Below are positions 8,629 through 16,636 of a stretch of 64,000 bases of DNA, piece after piece. The notes under the pieces were generated by a model that was not told the DNA's origin, did no database searches, and saw only the letters and a program-made list of their open reading frames with translations. This DNA is from Treponema sp. (GTDB lineage: Bacteria; Spirochaetota; Spirochaetia; Treponematales; Treponemataceae), in NCBI GenBank assembly GCA_017446265.1, contig JAFSRD010000027.1:62001-126000 (forward strand), in the 5' to 3' direction. The translations under genes were made by a program, and so were the position numbers. Positions within the stretch are counted from its first letter, which is position 1. Each line of letters opens with the position of its first letter.

Positions 8629-9406
8629 TGTCATCTCTAAACTTGATGCTTTTAAAAGTTTTCATAAAAAATTTTTCCATATTGGTTTGCTGATGTGTGT
8701 TTTCGTATGGAACGCCTTTGCACAAGTTATATATTCTTCGAATGATATTTCAAACGAAGTGGAAAGTGTCCGCAGTCAATTTTTTACAGGACAAAATGTA
8801 AACATAGAAGAATACGAATTGTTTCTTGACACTTTTTTAGACCAGTGCAATTTACGCGACGATAATGCACTAATCCAAATTTTAGACAGTTTCAATTTGT
8901 ATTCAAATATTCAAACTCTACATGCTGCAAAGGAAAGCAGCGACAGAATCAATAAATTTGAAAAACAGATTCATCCGTATGTGCAGAGAAGCAAAAATCC
9001 AAATGTTATACATGAATATGCATCGTATTTGTATTCTAAAATTAGTTGGAGTAAAAATAGTTTTTCTGTCATAGAAGAACTTCCCTACTGGTATAAAAAA
9101 AATATGCGATTAGAAAACACTGGCAAAGCGGAACTCTTTTACGCTATGTGGCTAATAAACGCTGTTAATTCAAAAGAATCAAATTGGATTTCGTATATAA
9201 AGCAAAAAGAAAGTTTAATAGACAATTTAGAATTAAAAAGGCGTGATTTATTTAATTGCTATTTGGCATACTCTATGTTTTACATGAAAACATTAGACAC
9301 GAAAAAAGGATTCGAATATTTAAACAAAGCAGAGCAATTGTATCCGAATAATTATTTTTCGGCACTATTAGAAATTAATTATAAAAGGGGAAGGTATAGT
9401 TGGTAA
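8606..9406 (+). CDS. Second secreted TPR-like protein of the TOMM cluster
   Basis: The ATG at 8606 follows GGAG at 8592-8595; an in-frame TTG at 8588 is possible but less likely. After a hydrophilic start comes a signal-anchor-like segment (about residues 19-40, ending NAFAQ). The rest is helical and ends in a TPR-like pair (KGFEYLNKAEQLYPNNYFSALLE). The gene overlaps the previous one by 23 bases and its stop overlaps the ATPase start (TAATG). It is probably a paralogue or partner of the 7882 product, working in the periplasm. Function unknown. Confidence 0.6.
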   Translation: MGNYFLSNVISKLDAFKSFHKKFFHIGLLMCVFVWNAFAQVIYSSNDISNEVESVRSQFFTGQNVNIEEYELFLDTFLDQCNLRDDNALIQILDSFNLYSNIQTLHAAKESSDRINKFEKQIHPYVQRSKNPNVIHEYASYLYSKISWSKNSFSVIEELPYWYKKNMRLENTGKAELFYAMWLINAVNSKESNWISYIKQKESLIDNLELKRRDLFNCYLAYSMFYMKTLDTKKGFEYLNKAEQLYPNNYFSALLEINYKRGRYSW

Positions 9407-10077
9407 TGTTGCAGATAGAACAGTTAAATAAATCATACTATATAAAAAATAAAAAAGTCGTAGCGTGTAAAAATATAAACTGCATGGTTGAAGACGGAAA
9501 GTTTGTGTGGATAAAAGGAAACTCTGGAGCGGGCAAAAGCACCTTGCTCAATTTGATTTCAAAAATAGACGAGTGTGATGCAGGTCGCATTTTATGGGAT
9601 TCAAAAGATTTGACATTAATGAATAAATCAGAAGCCTGCGATTTTAGAATTGCTGCTTGCGCTCTAGTGTTTCAATTTTTTGAATTATTGAAAACGCAAA
9701 CAGTGTATGAAAATGCATGTCTTCCAATGAAAATTGCTAAAAAAGAAAAAAAATATATTTCGGAGCGAATAAAATATCTTCTTAATGAATTTGAAATTTA
9801 CGAATTACGAGATAAAAAACCACATGAATTATCTGGCGGAGAAAAACAGCGAGTTGCCATTTGCAGGGCTTTAGGAAACGAACCACGCTTGCTTTTGCTA
9901 GACGAAATAACTTCATCGCTCGATGCAGAACTTTCTCATAAAACTTACCGTTTCTTTAAACGCTACATTACAGAGCATAATGCCGTTGGTGTTTTTGTTT
10001 CGCATGATGAAGTAATAAGCGATTATGCAGATGCAATTTATAAAATGAAGTCAGGAGAACTAGAGAGTACTGATTAA
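9406..10077 (+). CDS. ABC transporter ATPase, LolD/MacB type, of the TOMM cluster
   Basis: A 223-residue nucleotide-binding domain with Walker A GNSGAGKST (about residue 38), Q-loop VFQFFELLKTQTVYEN, signature LSGGEKQR (about residue 143), Walker B LLLLDE and an H-loop (FVSHD). The Q-loop and surrounding pattern are those of LolD/MacB/FtsE-type ATPases, not the SagG type. Walker B is followed by I-T where most relatives have P-T. It occupies the transporter position of the cluster and should power the permease encoded at 10213. ATG at 9406 overlaps the upstream stop. Confidence 0.88.
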   Translation: MLQIEQLNKSYYIKNKKVVACKNINCMVEDGKFVWIKGNSGAGKSTLLNLISKIDECDAGRILWDSKDLTLMNKSEACDFRIAACALVFQFFELLKTQTVYENACLPMKIAKKEKKYISERIKYLLNEFEIYELRDKKPHELSGGEKQRVAICRALGNEPRLLLLDEITSSLDAELSHKTYRFFKRYITEHNAVGVFVSHDEVISDYADAIYKMKSGELESTD

Positions 10078-10200
10078 TATTTGAGACATTAATCAGTACT
10101 CTCTAACAAGTTTCTCAAAATCCTTGTGTTACAAGGATTTTTACGAAATTGTGATCAAAGGAGAATACACTGATTAACTCGCAGTCGAGTTAATCAGTGT
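10061..10200 (+). repeat. Two large perfect inverted repeats flanking a terminator-like hairpin
   Basis: Three hairpins lie between the ATPase and permease genes. First, an 18-base perfect stem, 10061-10078 with 10088-10105, whose left arm includes the ATPase stop codon. Second, an 11-base stem AAAATCCTTGT (10117-10127) with 10131-10141, running into a short T tract. Third, a 15-base perfect stem, 10167-10181 with 10186-10200. Stems one and three share the core ACTGATTAA. They could terminate or process the operon transcript, or be mobile palindromic repeats inserted between two genes that normally adjoin. Confidence 0.8.
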
Positions 10201-10212
10201 TTAATTAGAAGC

Positions 10213-11418
10213 ATGTATCTTATAAAACTCGCATTTGATAATTTGCGGCATAATGTAAAAAGAACACTCGCAATGATAATAATTATAGCCGTTGCAACTA
10301 TGGCAATCATTCTTTATCAAGGGTATGTTGAATATTCTAAAGAAGGAATGACTTTAGGCTTTATTCAAAGTACAGGCGATTTTCAAATTGCACTAACTGA
10401 TTACTGGAATAATAATGCAAGCGAAACTCACATAATGAATGATGAGATGCTTAAAAAGATTTTAGCAAAACTCAAGGGTGATTCAAGAATTGACTACTAT
10501 GACTGTGTGTATGATTTTTCCGGCATTGTCGGAAATGAAAATTCTTCTGCAATATTTTGGGGCAAGGGATTCGATAGGCCTGAAAAACAGTACTCTGCGA
10601 AAAAGGGAGCAAGCGTTTTTGGCGATGATGAAAATTGTGTTCTTTTAGGAGAAGCACTCGCCCAAAAAATAGGCTTAAAAGAATTTGTAGAAGATGAGTA
10701 TGTTTCATTGCTTACTAATTCACCTGAGTCTGGGATGAGTTTGTGCAGTGTAAAAGTAAATGGTTTTACAAATTCTGGAGTGCTTCAAAATGATTCGGGA
10801 CTTTTAATTTGTTCAAGAAAAACTGTTTTAGATGCTATGGAAGTTGAAAATAGTGCTACCTATATTCAAGTTTTTTTACGAGAGCGAAACAGTAATAAAA
10901 TAAAAGATGAGCTTACTAATTATTTTTCTTCAGAAAATATTGATGCTGAAATTAGAACATGGAAAGACTTGAATCCTTCTTTTGAACAAATAAATAAGTT
11001 AAATGAATTTCAATTTTACATTATCAGTGTAATACTTTGCGTTTTAATTTTTATAGCACTATTGCAAAGTGTTTCTACTTCATTGTTTGAACGACTAGGA
11101 GAATTTGGCACGCTAGAAGCAATCGGACTAAAAAAGAAAAAAATAATCGCAATGCTTTTGTTGGAAGTTTTTTATCTTGTGATTTGCGGTCTTCTTCTAG
11201 GACTCTTGTTATCACTAGGTGTTAATACGTATGTTAAAATTTTTGACATAAAGATGGTGCCGCCAGGATATACAGAAGGCTATTCGCTGCTGTTTTATTT
11301 TAGCACAGCAAATATTATAAAAACTTGTCTTTTTGTAACTGTCTGTTGTTTTCTTTCTGTGACGATTCCTGTTGTTTCAGTTTATAAGAATTCTGTTAAT
11401 GCTTTAATTCACAAATAG
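10213..11418 (+). CDS. ABC transporter permease, FtsX/LolC-E/MacB family
   Basis: The topology is that of an FtsX-type permease: one N-terminal membrane segment (NLRHNVKRTLAMIIIIAVATMA, about residues 10-35), a periplasmic domain of about 220 residues, then three membrane segments near the C-terminus (from about 265, 310 and 370). LolCE/MacB permeases extract lipoproteins or peptides from the inner membrane or periplasm and drive them outward with a LolD-like ATPase, here encoded just upstream. It replaces the SagH/SagI permeases of Gram-positive clusters. Translation follows the palindromes by 12 bases, with no clear ribosome-binding site. Confidence 0.82.
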   Translation: MYLIKLAFDNLRHNVKRTLAMIIIIAVATMAIILYQGYVEYSKEGMTLGFIQSTGDFQIALTDYWNNNASETHIMNDEMLKKILAKLKGDSRIDYYDCVYDFSGIVGNENSSAIFWGKGFDRPEKQYSAKKGASVFGDDENCVLLGEALAQKIGLKEFVEDEYVSLLTNSPESGMSLCSVKVNGFTNSGVLQNDSGLLICSRKTVLDAMEVENSATYIQVFLRERNSNKIKDELTNYFSSENIDAEIRTWKDLNPSFEQINKLNEFQFYIISVILCVLIFIALLQSVSTSLFERLGEFGTLEAIGLKKKKIIAMLLLEVFYLVICGLLLGLLLSLGVNTYVKIFDIKMVPPGYTEGYSLLFYFSTANIIKTCLFVTVCCFLSVTIPVVSVYKNSVNALIHK

Positions 11419-11426
11419 GGGGATTT

Positions 11427-12128
11427 ATGAAAAAAATTTTTTTTGTGATTATACATTTTTTAATTTTATTTAAAGTGTTTGGGCAAAGTTCTATCTATCA
11501 AGATTTTATTGATATAAACAATTCTTTTACGAAGGACAGCCTTTTAGTAAATCAAAGATTAGAAATCATTAACACACATGATGGGTCAAAAAAAATAAAA
11601 ATCGCAAAAAGTATATTTTGTGAGAGGAAAGAATTTACAGTTCTTCCCGAAGATAAAAATTTATCAATATTGAGTACGACATCTGGTTACTGGATGAAAA
11701 ATTCAAAGACAAAGAAGCCTATAAAAATAAGCGGAAGTTTTTCTGTAGATGAAATTCAAATGCAAGATTTATTAAAAATTGATTATGAGAATGATTATGA
11801 AATAACAGAATCTAGTTTGTCAGAATTTTTATTAAAACGAAAAAACAAAAAGATTTCGTATGCACACTTAAAACTTTCGTATGATGCATCGAGCAAAGCA
11901 TACACAATTTTTGTATTGGACAATGATTTTAAAGCAATAAAAAAAATAGTGTACGAAGCAAGTTTCGTTGACAACATACAGTGTTTTTCTAGAATCAAAA
12001 TTTATAATATGGCTTTTAATACTAACATTGAAAATTGTTTTGTAACAGAATCAATCAAGCCTATAAAAGTTTCAAAAGCTCTTTTTGTGCCAGAATACAT
12101 GGATGAATTATTAAAATGCGTAAATTAA
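11427..12128 (+). CDS. LolA-like outer-membrane lipoprotein-sorting protein
   Basis: A signal peptide (to about residue 19, KVFGQ) is followed by the pattern of the outer-membrane lipoprotein-sorting family often found next to FtsX-type exporters: an early I-x-x-x-x-G/K-rich strand, a basic I-F-x-E-R-K-E-F-T segment, a G-Y-W-M-K turn and K-P-I-K-I-S-G-S-F, then the E-x-x-L-L-K-R core. The family shuttles hydrophobic cargo across the periplasm. Eight bases separate it from the permease, and GGGGG precedes the ATG. It suggests the island's product, or a lipidated partner, is handed through the periplasm. Confidence 0.7.
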   Translation: MKKIFFVIIHFLILFKVFGQSSIYQDFIDINNSFTKDSLLVNQRLEIINTHDGSKKIKIAKSIFCERKEFTVLPEDKNLSILSTTSGYWMKNSKTKKPIKISGSFSVDEIQMQDLLKIDYENDYEITESSLSEFLLKRKNKKISYAHLKLSYDASSKAYTIFVLDNDFKAIKKIVYEASFVDNIQCFSRIKIYNMAFNTNIENCFVTESIKPIKVSKALFVPEYMDELLKCVN

Positions 12129-13117
12129 AAAATTTACAAGTACTATTTTTGTTGCTTGCTGTTTCAAATTTATATTCGCTTTCTCTTGGATTCAATTCTG
12201 ATGTGCAAGTAATAAAACTAAAAGATTCTTCTTCTAAAAATGTTCCAGATGTTATAACGAATGTAGAAACAAATATTTTTTTGAACATTGATTTTAAAAT
12301 ACACAATTTCTTTTTTGAATTTGCACCAGCGTTAAGCATTACTGATAAATTACAATTTAAGTTCCAATCTTTTTTAGCATTATTTGCAACAGATTTTTTT
12401 ACAGTAAGTTGCAGTAAAAAAAATATTTATTTTGGAAACGGTTTAGATGTAAATCCTGTGTTTTATAATCTTCCGATAAAAACAGCGTATAAAGACAATT
12501 TGTGGAATGCAAAATTTTCATATATTCACAATTATGGTTATTTAACTTTGGGAAGCATAATTGACACAGAAAAAATTGATAAGTTTAAGAAACCTGCATG
12601 GCATAATTATTTTCTTACTTCTTTAGTTTCAAATGAAAATTTTGCTTTGTATTGTAATGTTGATTTTTTATTTAGCGGCAAAAACAAATCTGATGCAAAA
12701 GAATTGAAACTCGCAGCGGAATTTGATTTTACGAAAGTCGTGAATTTAAATTTGTATGTTGGAGTAGATTATTTGATTAAGTTTAATATGCCTCGCTCTA
12801 ACACTTACGATGTAATGACTGGGGCATCGTATTTTATTGCTGGCAGTAAAGTGGAACATGTTTATATTTTTGAAGCGGGCGTGCATAATAAAAAATTTTT
12901 TACTAGCCTGTGTGCACAATGGAATTTTTTTGACCTAATTAATTTAGAAGAAAGATTTACTTATATAGACGAAAGTATTTATTTGTCATCAAGCGTAATT
13001 TTTGAGTTCAATTTAGGTAATTTAAAGGTCGAATATAAATCACCCAATTTGAAAAAAGTGGCGGAACGGAATGATTATTTTTCTATATCGTGTGAATTAA
13101 AAGGCTTATTAAAATAA
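12116..13117 (+). CDS. Predicted outer-membrane protein of the TOMM cluster
   Basis: A 333-residue protein with a signal peptide (hydrophobic to about residue 22, SLYSLSLG) and many alternating hydrophobic/aromatic strands, for example NLYVGVDYLIKFNM and FFEFAPALSI, typical of a beta-barrel or outer-membrane-associated protein. No conserved family is recognised. It overlaps the LolA-like gene by 13 bases, so it is translated with the exporter. In LolCDE-like export loci such proteins are often the outer-membrane partner; that role is an inference. Confidence 0.6.
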   Translation: MRKLKNLQVLFLLLAVSNLYSLSLGFNSDVQVIKLKDSSSKNVPDVITNVETNIFLNIDFKIHNFFFEFAPALSITDKLQFKFQSFLALFATDFFTVSCSKKNIYFGNGLDVNPVFYNLPIKTAYKDNLWNAKFSYIHNYGYLTLGSIIDTEKIDKFKKPAWHNYFLTSLVSNENFALYCNVDFLFSGKNKSDAKELKLAAEFDFTKVVNLNLYVGVDYLIKFNMPRSNTYDVMTGASYFIAGSKVEHVYIFEAGVHNKKFFTSLCAQWNFFDLINLEERFTYIDESIYLSSSVIFEFNLGNLKVEYKSPNLKKVAERNDYFSISCELKGLLK

Positions 13118-13130
13118 GAGGATTTTTAGA

Positions 13131-14126
13131 ATGAAGAAAAGTGCATGGCTAATATTTTTTCTAGGACTTTGCTCGTTTTTATATTCCAATGATATAAAAA
13201 TTTTAAAAGGAAAACAACAAGTCAATTACTATGGCTTCCCATTTTTGTATACATATGGTTTAAATTACAGACAAAATGATTTTGAACTTTTAGCACCGTA
13301 CACAGGATTTTTGTTTGATATGAATCCCAATCCTCAATTAGATGTGCTTGTTGGTGCTGATTTTTCATACAAGAATTATTTTCTGTCTCTTTTAGGATTT
13401 TGTGAACTTTGGAATTTGGAAACAAAGCCTTTTACAAAAAATATTCAAGCAGGTGGCAAATTTGAAATTGGCATAGTGGGAGCTAATTCAAAAATCATAT
13501 TTGGTTCTACAGTAGAGAAAAAAAGATGGCAAGATGCAAATTTAAATAAAGAAGCACATTTGACATTGCGAGAATATGTTGCTTTTGATTTTATGCTCTT
13601 GAACACGCCATATTGTGAAAGCACTGCAATTATCAAGTTTTCCATATTTGTGTTGCCACAAAATCATTTTGCAAGTTTTGAATCAAAACTCAATATTCCT
13701 TTTACGATTGATTATGACTGGGGGCAAAGCTGTTTTTTGTATTCAGGCTTTTATTCAAAAAAATTAAAAGCAGAGGCAGGTACAAATAATTTTAGAGTTG
13801 CAAAAAGCTATAATGAAATTTCAGGCAGGCTTGATTTTGCACATGAGAAAAATCGTTATAATAATATTCAATCTTTAGAGTTAGAACAAAGAATCTATCC
13901 TGCAAGATTTTTTGCCTCTCCTTTAAATTTATTCTTTAGCGTATTTGGAAATATTGGACTAGGTTTTACGGAAAATCATTCTCTTGATTTTTTATGGGAA
14001 GTTGGCGGCGGAATTGGATTTAATCTTTTTGGAAGCGTTCCTTTTACATTTCAGGCAGGCATAAACTCTGATAAAAATTTTATAGTATATCTCGGGATTG
14101 TTTCAAAAATATCACACAAGCCGTAA
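13131..14126 (+). CDS. Second predicted outer-membrane protein of the TOMM cluster
   Basis: Signal peptide (residues 1-20, ending FLYSN) and about 310 residues of aromatic-rich alternating strands with Gly at turns (GFCELWNLETKPF, IGLGFTENHSLDFLWEVGGGIGFNLF). It ends GIVSKISHKP, not the classic terminal Phe/Tyr. Size and composition resemble the preceding product (333 residues), suggesting a distant paralogue or heteromeric partner. GAGG precedes the ATG. It is the last gene of the AT-rich operon; the base composition changes within the next 200 bases. Confidence 0.6.
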   Translation: MKKSAWLIFFLGLCSFLYSNDIKILKGKQQVNYYGFPFLYTYGLNYRQNDFELLAPYTGFLFDMNPNPQLDVLVGADFSYKNYFLSLLGFCELWNLETKPFTKNIQAGGKFEIGIVGANSKIIFGSTVEKKRWQDANLNKEAHLTLREYVAFDFMLLNTPYCESTAIIKFSIFVLPQNHFASFESKLNIPFTIDYDWGQSCFLYSGFYSKKLKAEAGTNNFRVAKSYNEISGRLDFAHEKNRYNNIQSLELEQRIYPARFFASPLNLFFSVFGNIGLGFTENHSLDFLWEVGGGIGFNLFGSVPFTFQAGINSDKNFIVYLGIVSKISHKP

Positions 14127-14339
14127 AAAATAAAAGCTATGTAACGTAGGAACTTGATTATGATGCATTAAGTTTTGGCAGAAGAAGTTGCACGTGCTCA
14201 AATGGCTTGCCACGAAGTTTGTATCACGAAGTGATGCATTGAACCAGCTGCACGAATAAATAAGTGCTGTATAGCGTGAACAATTTACTGGCAATTTTTC
14301 AATCTATACACAATGTGATTTTTGTGCTATTCTAATCAT
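14127..14339 (+). repeat. Right edge of island with dispersed-repeat copy
   Basis: No gene is seen here. Positions 14216-14264 match the reverse complement of 57248-57296 at 43 of 49 bases by my alignment, including the self-complementary GTATCAC-GAA-GTGAT block. TGGCAATTT at 14289-14297 repeats the sequence at 3037-3045 left of the island. This stretch therefore looks like a junction made of repeats. Confidence 0.7.
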
Positions 14340-14780
14340 ATGCCGATGTTCATTTTAAATAATTTGACGTGGTTTTGGCTTGCTGTCGTTATCGTGTGCG
14401 TCATAATAGAGTCGCTTACATTCGCACTTACGACAATATGGTTTGGTTGCGGTGCGGTTGTTATGATTTTTCTTTCGCTCACGCCGTTGCCGTTCAAGTG
14501 GCAGTTGCTCATCTTTGTGACGATTTCGCTTGTGCTGCTCATCTTTACACGGCCGCTTGTCGCAAAGAAATTGGCAAAACGCGTGCCCACGAATGCAGAC
14601 GGATTGATTGGGAAAAAAGCGCTCGTCACGCAGAAAATCACTGATCTTGACAAAGGCGCAATAAAAGTGAACGGCGTCATTTGGACTGCAAAGGCGGAAA
14701 ACGATTCGGATATAGCGGAGGGCGTTGAATGCCGCATTGTACGGCTTGAGGGCAATACGGCAATTGTCGCTGTCGAGTGA
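14340..14780 (+). CDS. nfeD: NfeD-like membrane protein
   Basis: A 146-residue short NfeD: two or three N-terminal membrane segments (TWFWLAVVIVCVIIESLTF and FKWQLLIFVTISLVLLIF) followed by a C-terminal OB-fold domain starting near NADGLIGKKALVTQKI and ending IVRLEGNTAIVAVE. NfeD proteins pair with stomatin/SPFH proteins in the membrane; the partner gene starts 13 bases downstream. ATG at 14340 is preferred over the upstream TTG at 14322. Base composition here is balanced again, outside the island. Confidence 0.88.
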   Translation: MPMFILNNLTWFWLAVVIVCVIIESLTFALTTIWFGCGAVVMIFLSLTPLPFKWQLLIFVTISLVLLIFTRPLVAKKLAKRVPTNADGLIGKKALVTQKITDLDKGAIKVNGVIWTAKAENDSDIAEGVECRIVRLEGNTAIVAVE

Positions 14781-14793
14781 CCTTGGAGGAATT

Positions 14794-15714
14794 ATGAGCC
14801 TGTATGTTATTATTGTATTAGTCGTCATAGCTATGCTTGCCATCATTACGAATATACGTATTGTGCCGCAAGCGCGTGCGTTTGTCATTGAGCGGCTCGG
14901 CACCTATGTTGCCACCTGGCAGACGGGACTCCACGTGAAAGTGCCGTTTGTTGACCGCATTTCAAATAAAGTATCGCTCAAAGAGCGCGTGCTTGATTTT
15001 CCGCCGCAGCCTGTCATCACAAAGGACAACGTTACAATGAAAATCGACACAGTTGTCTACATGCAGATTACAGATTCAAAACTGTACACATATGGCGTTG
15101 AAAATCCTATGCTTGCTATTGAAAACTTGAGCGCGACGACGTTGCGCAATATCATAGGCGAGCTTGATTTAGACGCGACGCTCACGAGCCGCGATGTTAT
15201 CAACACGAAGATGCGCTCAATCCTCGACGAAGCGACTGACCCATGGGGCATCAAGGTGAATCGCGTAGAAGTGAAAAATATCATGCCGCCTGAAGCGATT
15301 CGTGAGGCAATGGAAAAACAGATGCGCGCAGAGCGTGAGCGACGCGAAAAGATATTGATTGCAGAAGGGCAGAAGCAGTCTGAAATTCTTGTTGCAGAAG
15401 GGCAGAAGCAGGCGCGCATCCTTGAAGCAGAAGCGCAAAAGCAGGCAATGATTCTACATGCAGAGGCTGAAAAAGAAGCGCAGATTCGCAAGGCAGAGGG
15501 CGAGGCGCAAGCTATTCGCGAAGTGCAGCAGGCAACGGCAGACGGATTGAAGATGATTAAAGAGGTGCACGTTGACGACGCTGTTGTAAAGCTCCGCAGC
15601 CTTGAAACGCTCGAAAAAGCCGCAGACGGTCAAGCGACAAAGCTCATCGTGCCGGCAGATTTTCAAAATCTTGCAGGAGTAGTAAGTGCAGTGAGCGAGC
15701 TTGCAAAAAAGTAA
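14794..15714 (+). CDS. Stomatin/SPFH (QmcA-like) membrane protein
   Basis: A single N-terminal membrane segment (about residues 2-20) is followed by the band-7/SPFH domain (VPQARAFVIERLGTY, PFVDRISNKVSLKERV, DVINTKMRSILDEATDPWGIKV) and a long coiled coil with AEGQKQ-type repeats (about residues 180-260). Such proteins oligomerise into membrane rings that regulate proteases and membrane domains, usually together with NfeD, which is encoded just upstream. GGAGG at 14785-14789 fixes the start. Length 306 residues, normal for the QmcA/slipin group. Confidence 0.9.
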   Translation: MSLYVIIVLVVIAMLAIITNIRIVPQARAFVIERLGTYVATWQTGLHVKVPFVDRISNKVSLKERVLDFPPQPVITKDNVTMKIDTVVYMQITDSKLYTYGVENPMLAIENLSATTLRNIIGELDLDATLTSRDVINTKMRSILDEATDPWGIKVNRVEVKNIMPPEAIREAMEKQMRAERERREKILIAEGQKQSEILVAEGQKQARILEAEAQKQAMILHAEAEKEAQIRKAEGEAQAIREVQQATADGLKMIKEVHVDDAVVKLRSLETLEKAADGQATKLIVPADFQNLAGVVSAVSELAKK

Positions 15715-15764
15715 CAGTCGCATAGGTATATTATTCGCTCGTTGTCAGCGGCGACCGTTTTCTC

Positions 15765-15794
15765 TTGACGAATGGCATTTATTGGTAGTATCTT
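15765..15794 (+). promoter_or_regulatory. Possible promoter of grpE-dnaK-dnaJ
   Basis: TTGACG (15765-15770) and TATCTT (15789-15794) are separated by 18 bases, upstream of grpE. I see no CIRCE element (the GCACTC inverted repeat of HrcA) in this interval, so heat-shock control, if any, is not the HrcA type here. Confidence 0.4.
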
Positions 15795-15826
15795 TATAGA
15801 AAATAATTTTACAGGTGAATTTTTCT

Positions 15827-16534
15827 ATGGAAGAATCAGAAAAGGAATCGATAGAAAATAGTAGAATGACGCAAGGTGGACAGGCAGGAAGTACTGATGC
15901 CGCCGCATATGACGATTTTATAGAAAGCGGAACGCAAAAAAATGGTGCACAATCTACAGTAAGCGACAGTGATGCAGAAGGCATAAATACGGAACATGAT
16001 TCGCTCGCAGGCGAAGATAAAGTCGTTGCGCTTGAAAGCCAGGTGGAAGCGCTCAAAAAAGAAAATGCGGATTTGCAAGATCAAGTGCTTCGCCGCGCAG
16101 CTGATTTTGACAACTATCGCAAGCGCATGATAAAAGAAAAGCAGGATGCGTTTGACTATGCGAACGAAAATCTTTTACGCGACTTGCTCGAAAGCCTTGA
16201 CAATTTTGACCGTACAGTAGAAGCGGCAAACCAAACAAAAGACGCCAAGTCTATTGCAGACGGCGTAAAGATGATAAACAGCGCGCTCGTGAAAATGCTT
16301 GAAGAAAAATACAATCTTTCAAGCTATGGCGTTGCAGGAGAGCCATTTAACCCCGACGAGCATGAGGCGATTGGAAGCGTGCAAGGGGAAGTTGCCGAAC
16401 CTGTTTTAAAAGAAGTATATTTAAAAGGATATAAATTGAAAGACAGGATTATACGGCACGCAAAAGTTATGGTTGCAATGCCTGTTGAGCGCGATGGACC
16501 TGCCGATGAAAGTGGGGGAGCGGCGCAGCAATAG
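15827..16534 (+). CDS. grpE: GrpE nucleotide-exchange factor
   Basis: GrpE releases ADP from DnaK. After an acidic, low-complexity N-terminus of about 60 residues comes the long coiled coil (VVALESQVEALKKENADLQDQVLRRAADFDNYRKR) and the C-terminal beta domain ending VMVAMP. The segment EPFNPDEHEAIGSV is the usual GrpE signature. ATG at 15827 follows AGGTGA; a GTG at 15815 is less likely. It heads the conserved grpE-dnaK-dnaJ operon. Confidence 0.95.
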   Translation: MEESEKESIENSRMTQGGQAGSTDAAAYDDFIESGTQKNGAQSTVSDSDAEGINTEHDSLAGEDKVVALESQVEALKKENADLQDQVLRRAADFDNYRKRMIKEKQDAFDYANENLLRDLLESLDNFDRTVEAANQTKDAKSIADGVKMINSALVKMLEEKYNLSSYGVAGEPFNPDEHEAIGSVQGEVAEPVLKEVYLKGYKLKDRIIRHAKVMVAMPVERDGPADESGGAAQQ

Positions 16535-16636
16535 GCAACCGCTAAAAACGACATATGTTTTCAGCGGCATTCAAGAGAAATTATGCAAACGCGGTGTTGC
16601 GCCGCGTTGTTGGAAAGAAACAGGAGATATACAATT

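Noticed and set aside
14355-14903. 182-codon basic minus-strand frame over nfeD
   Set aside because: Shadow of nfeD and the stomatin start; unusual composition (Arg/His/Asn-rich) and no ribosome-binding site.
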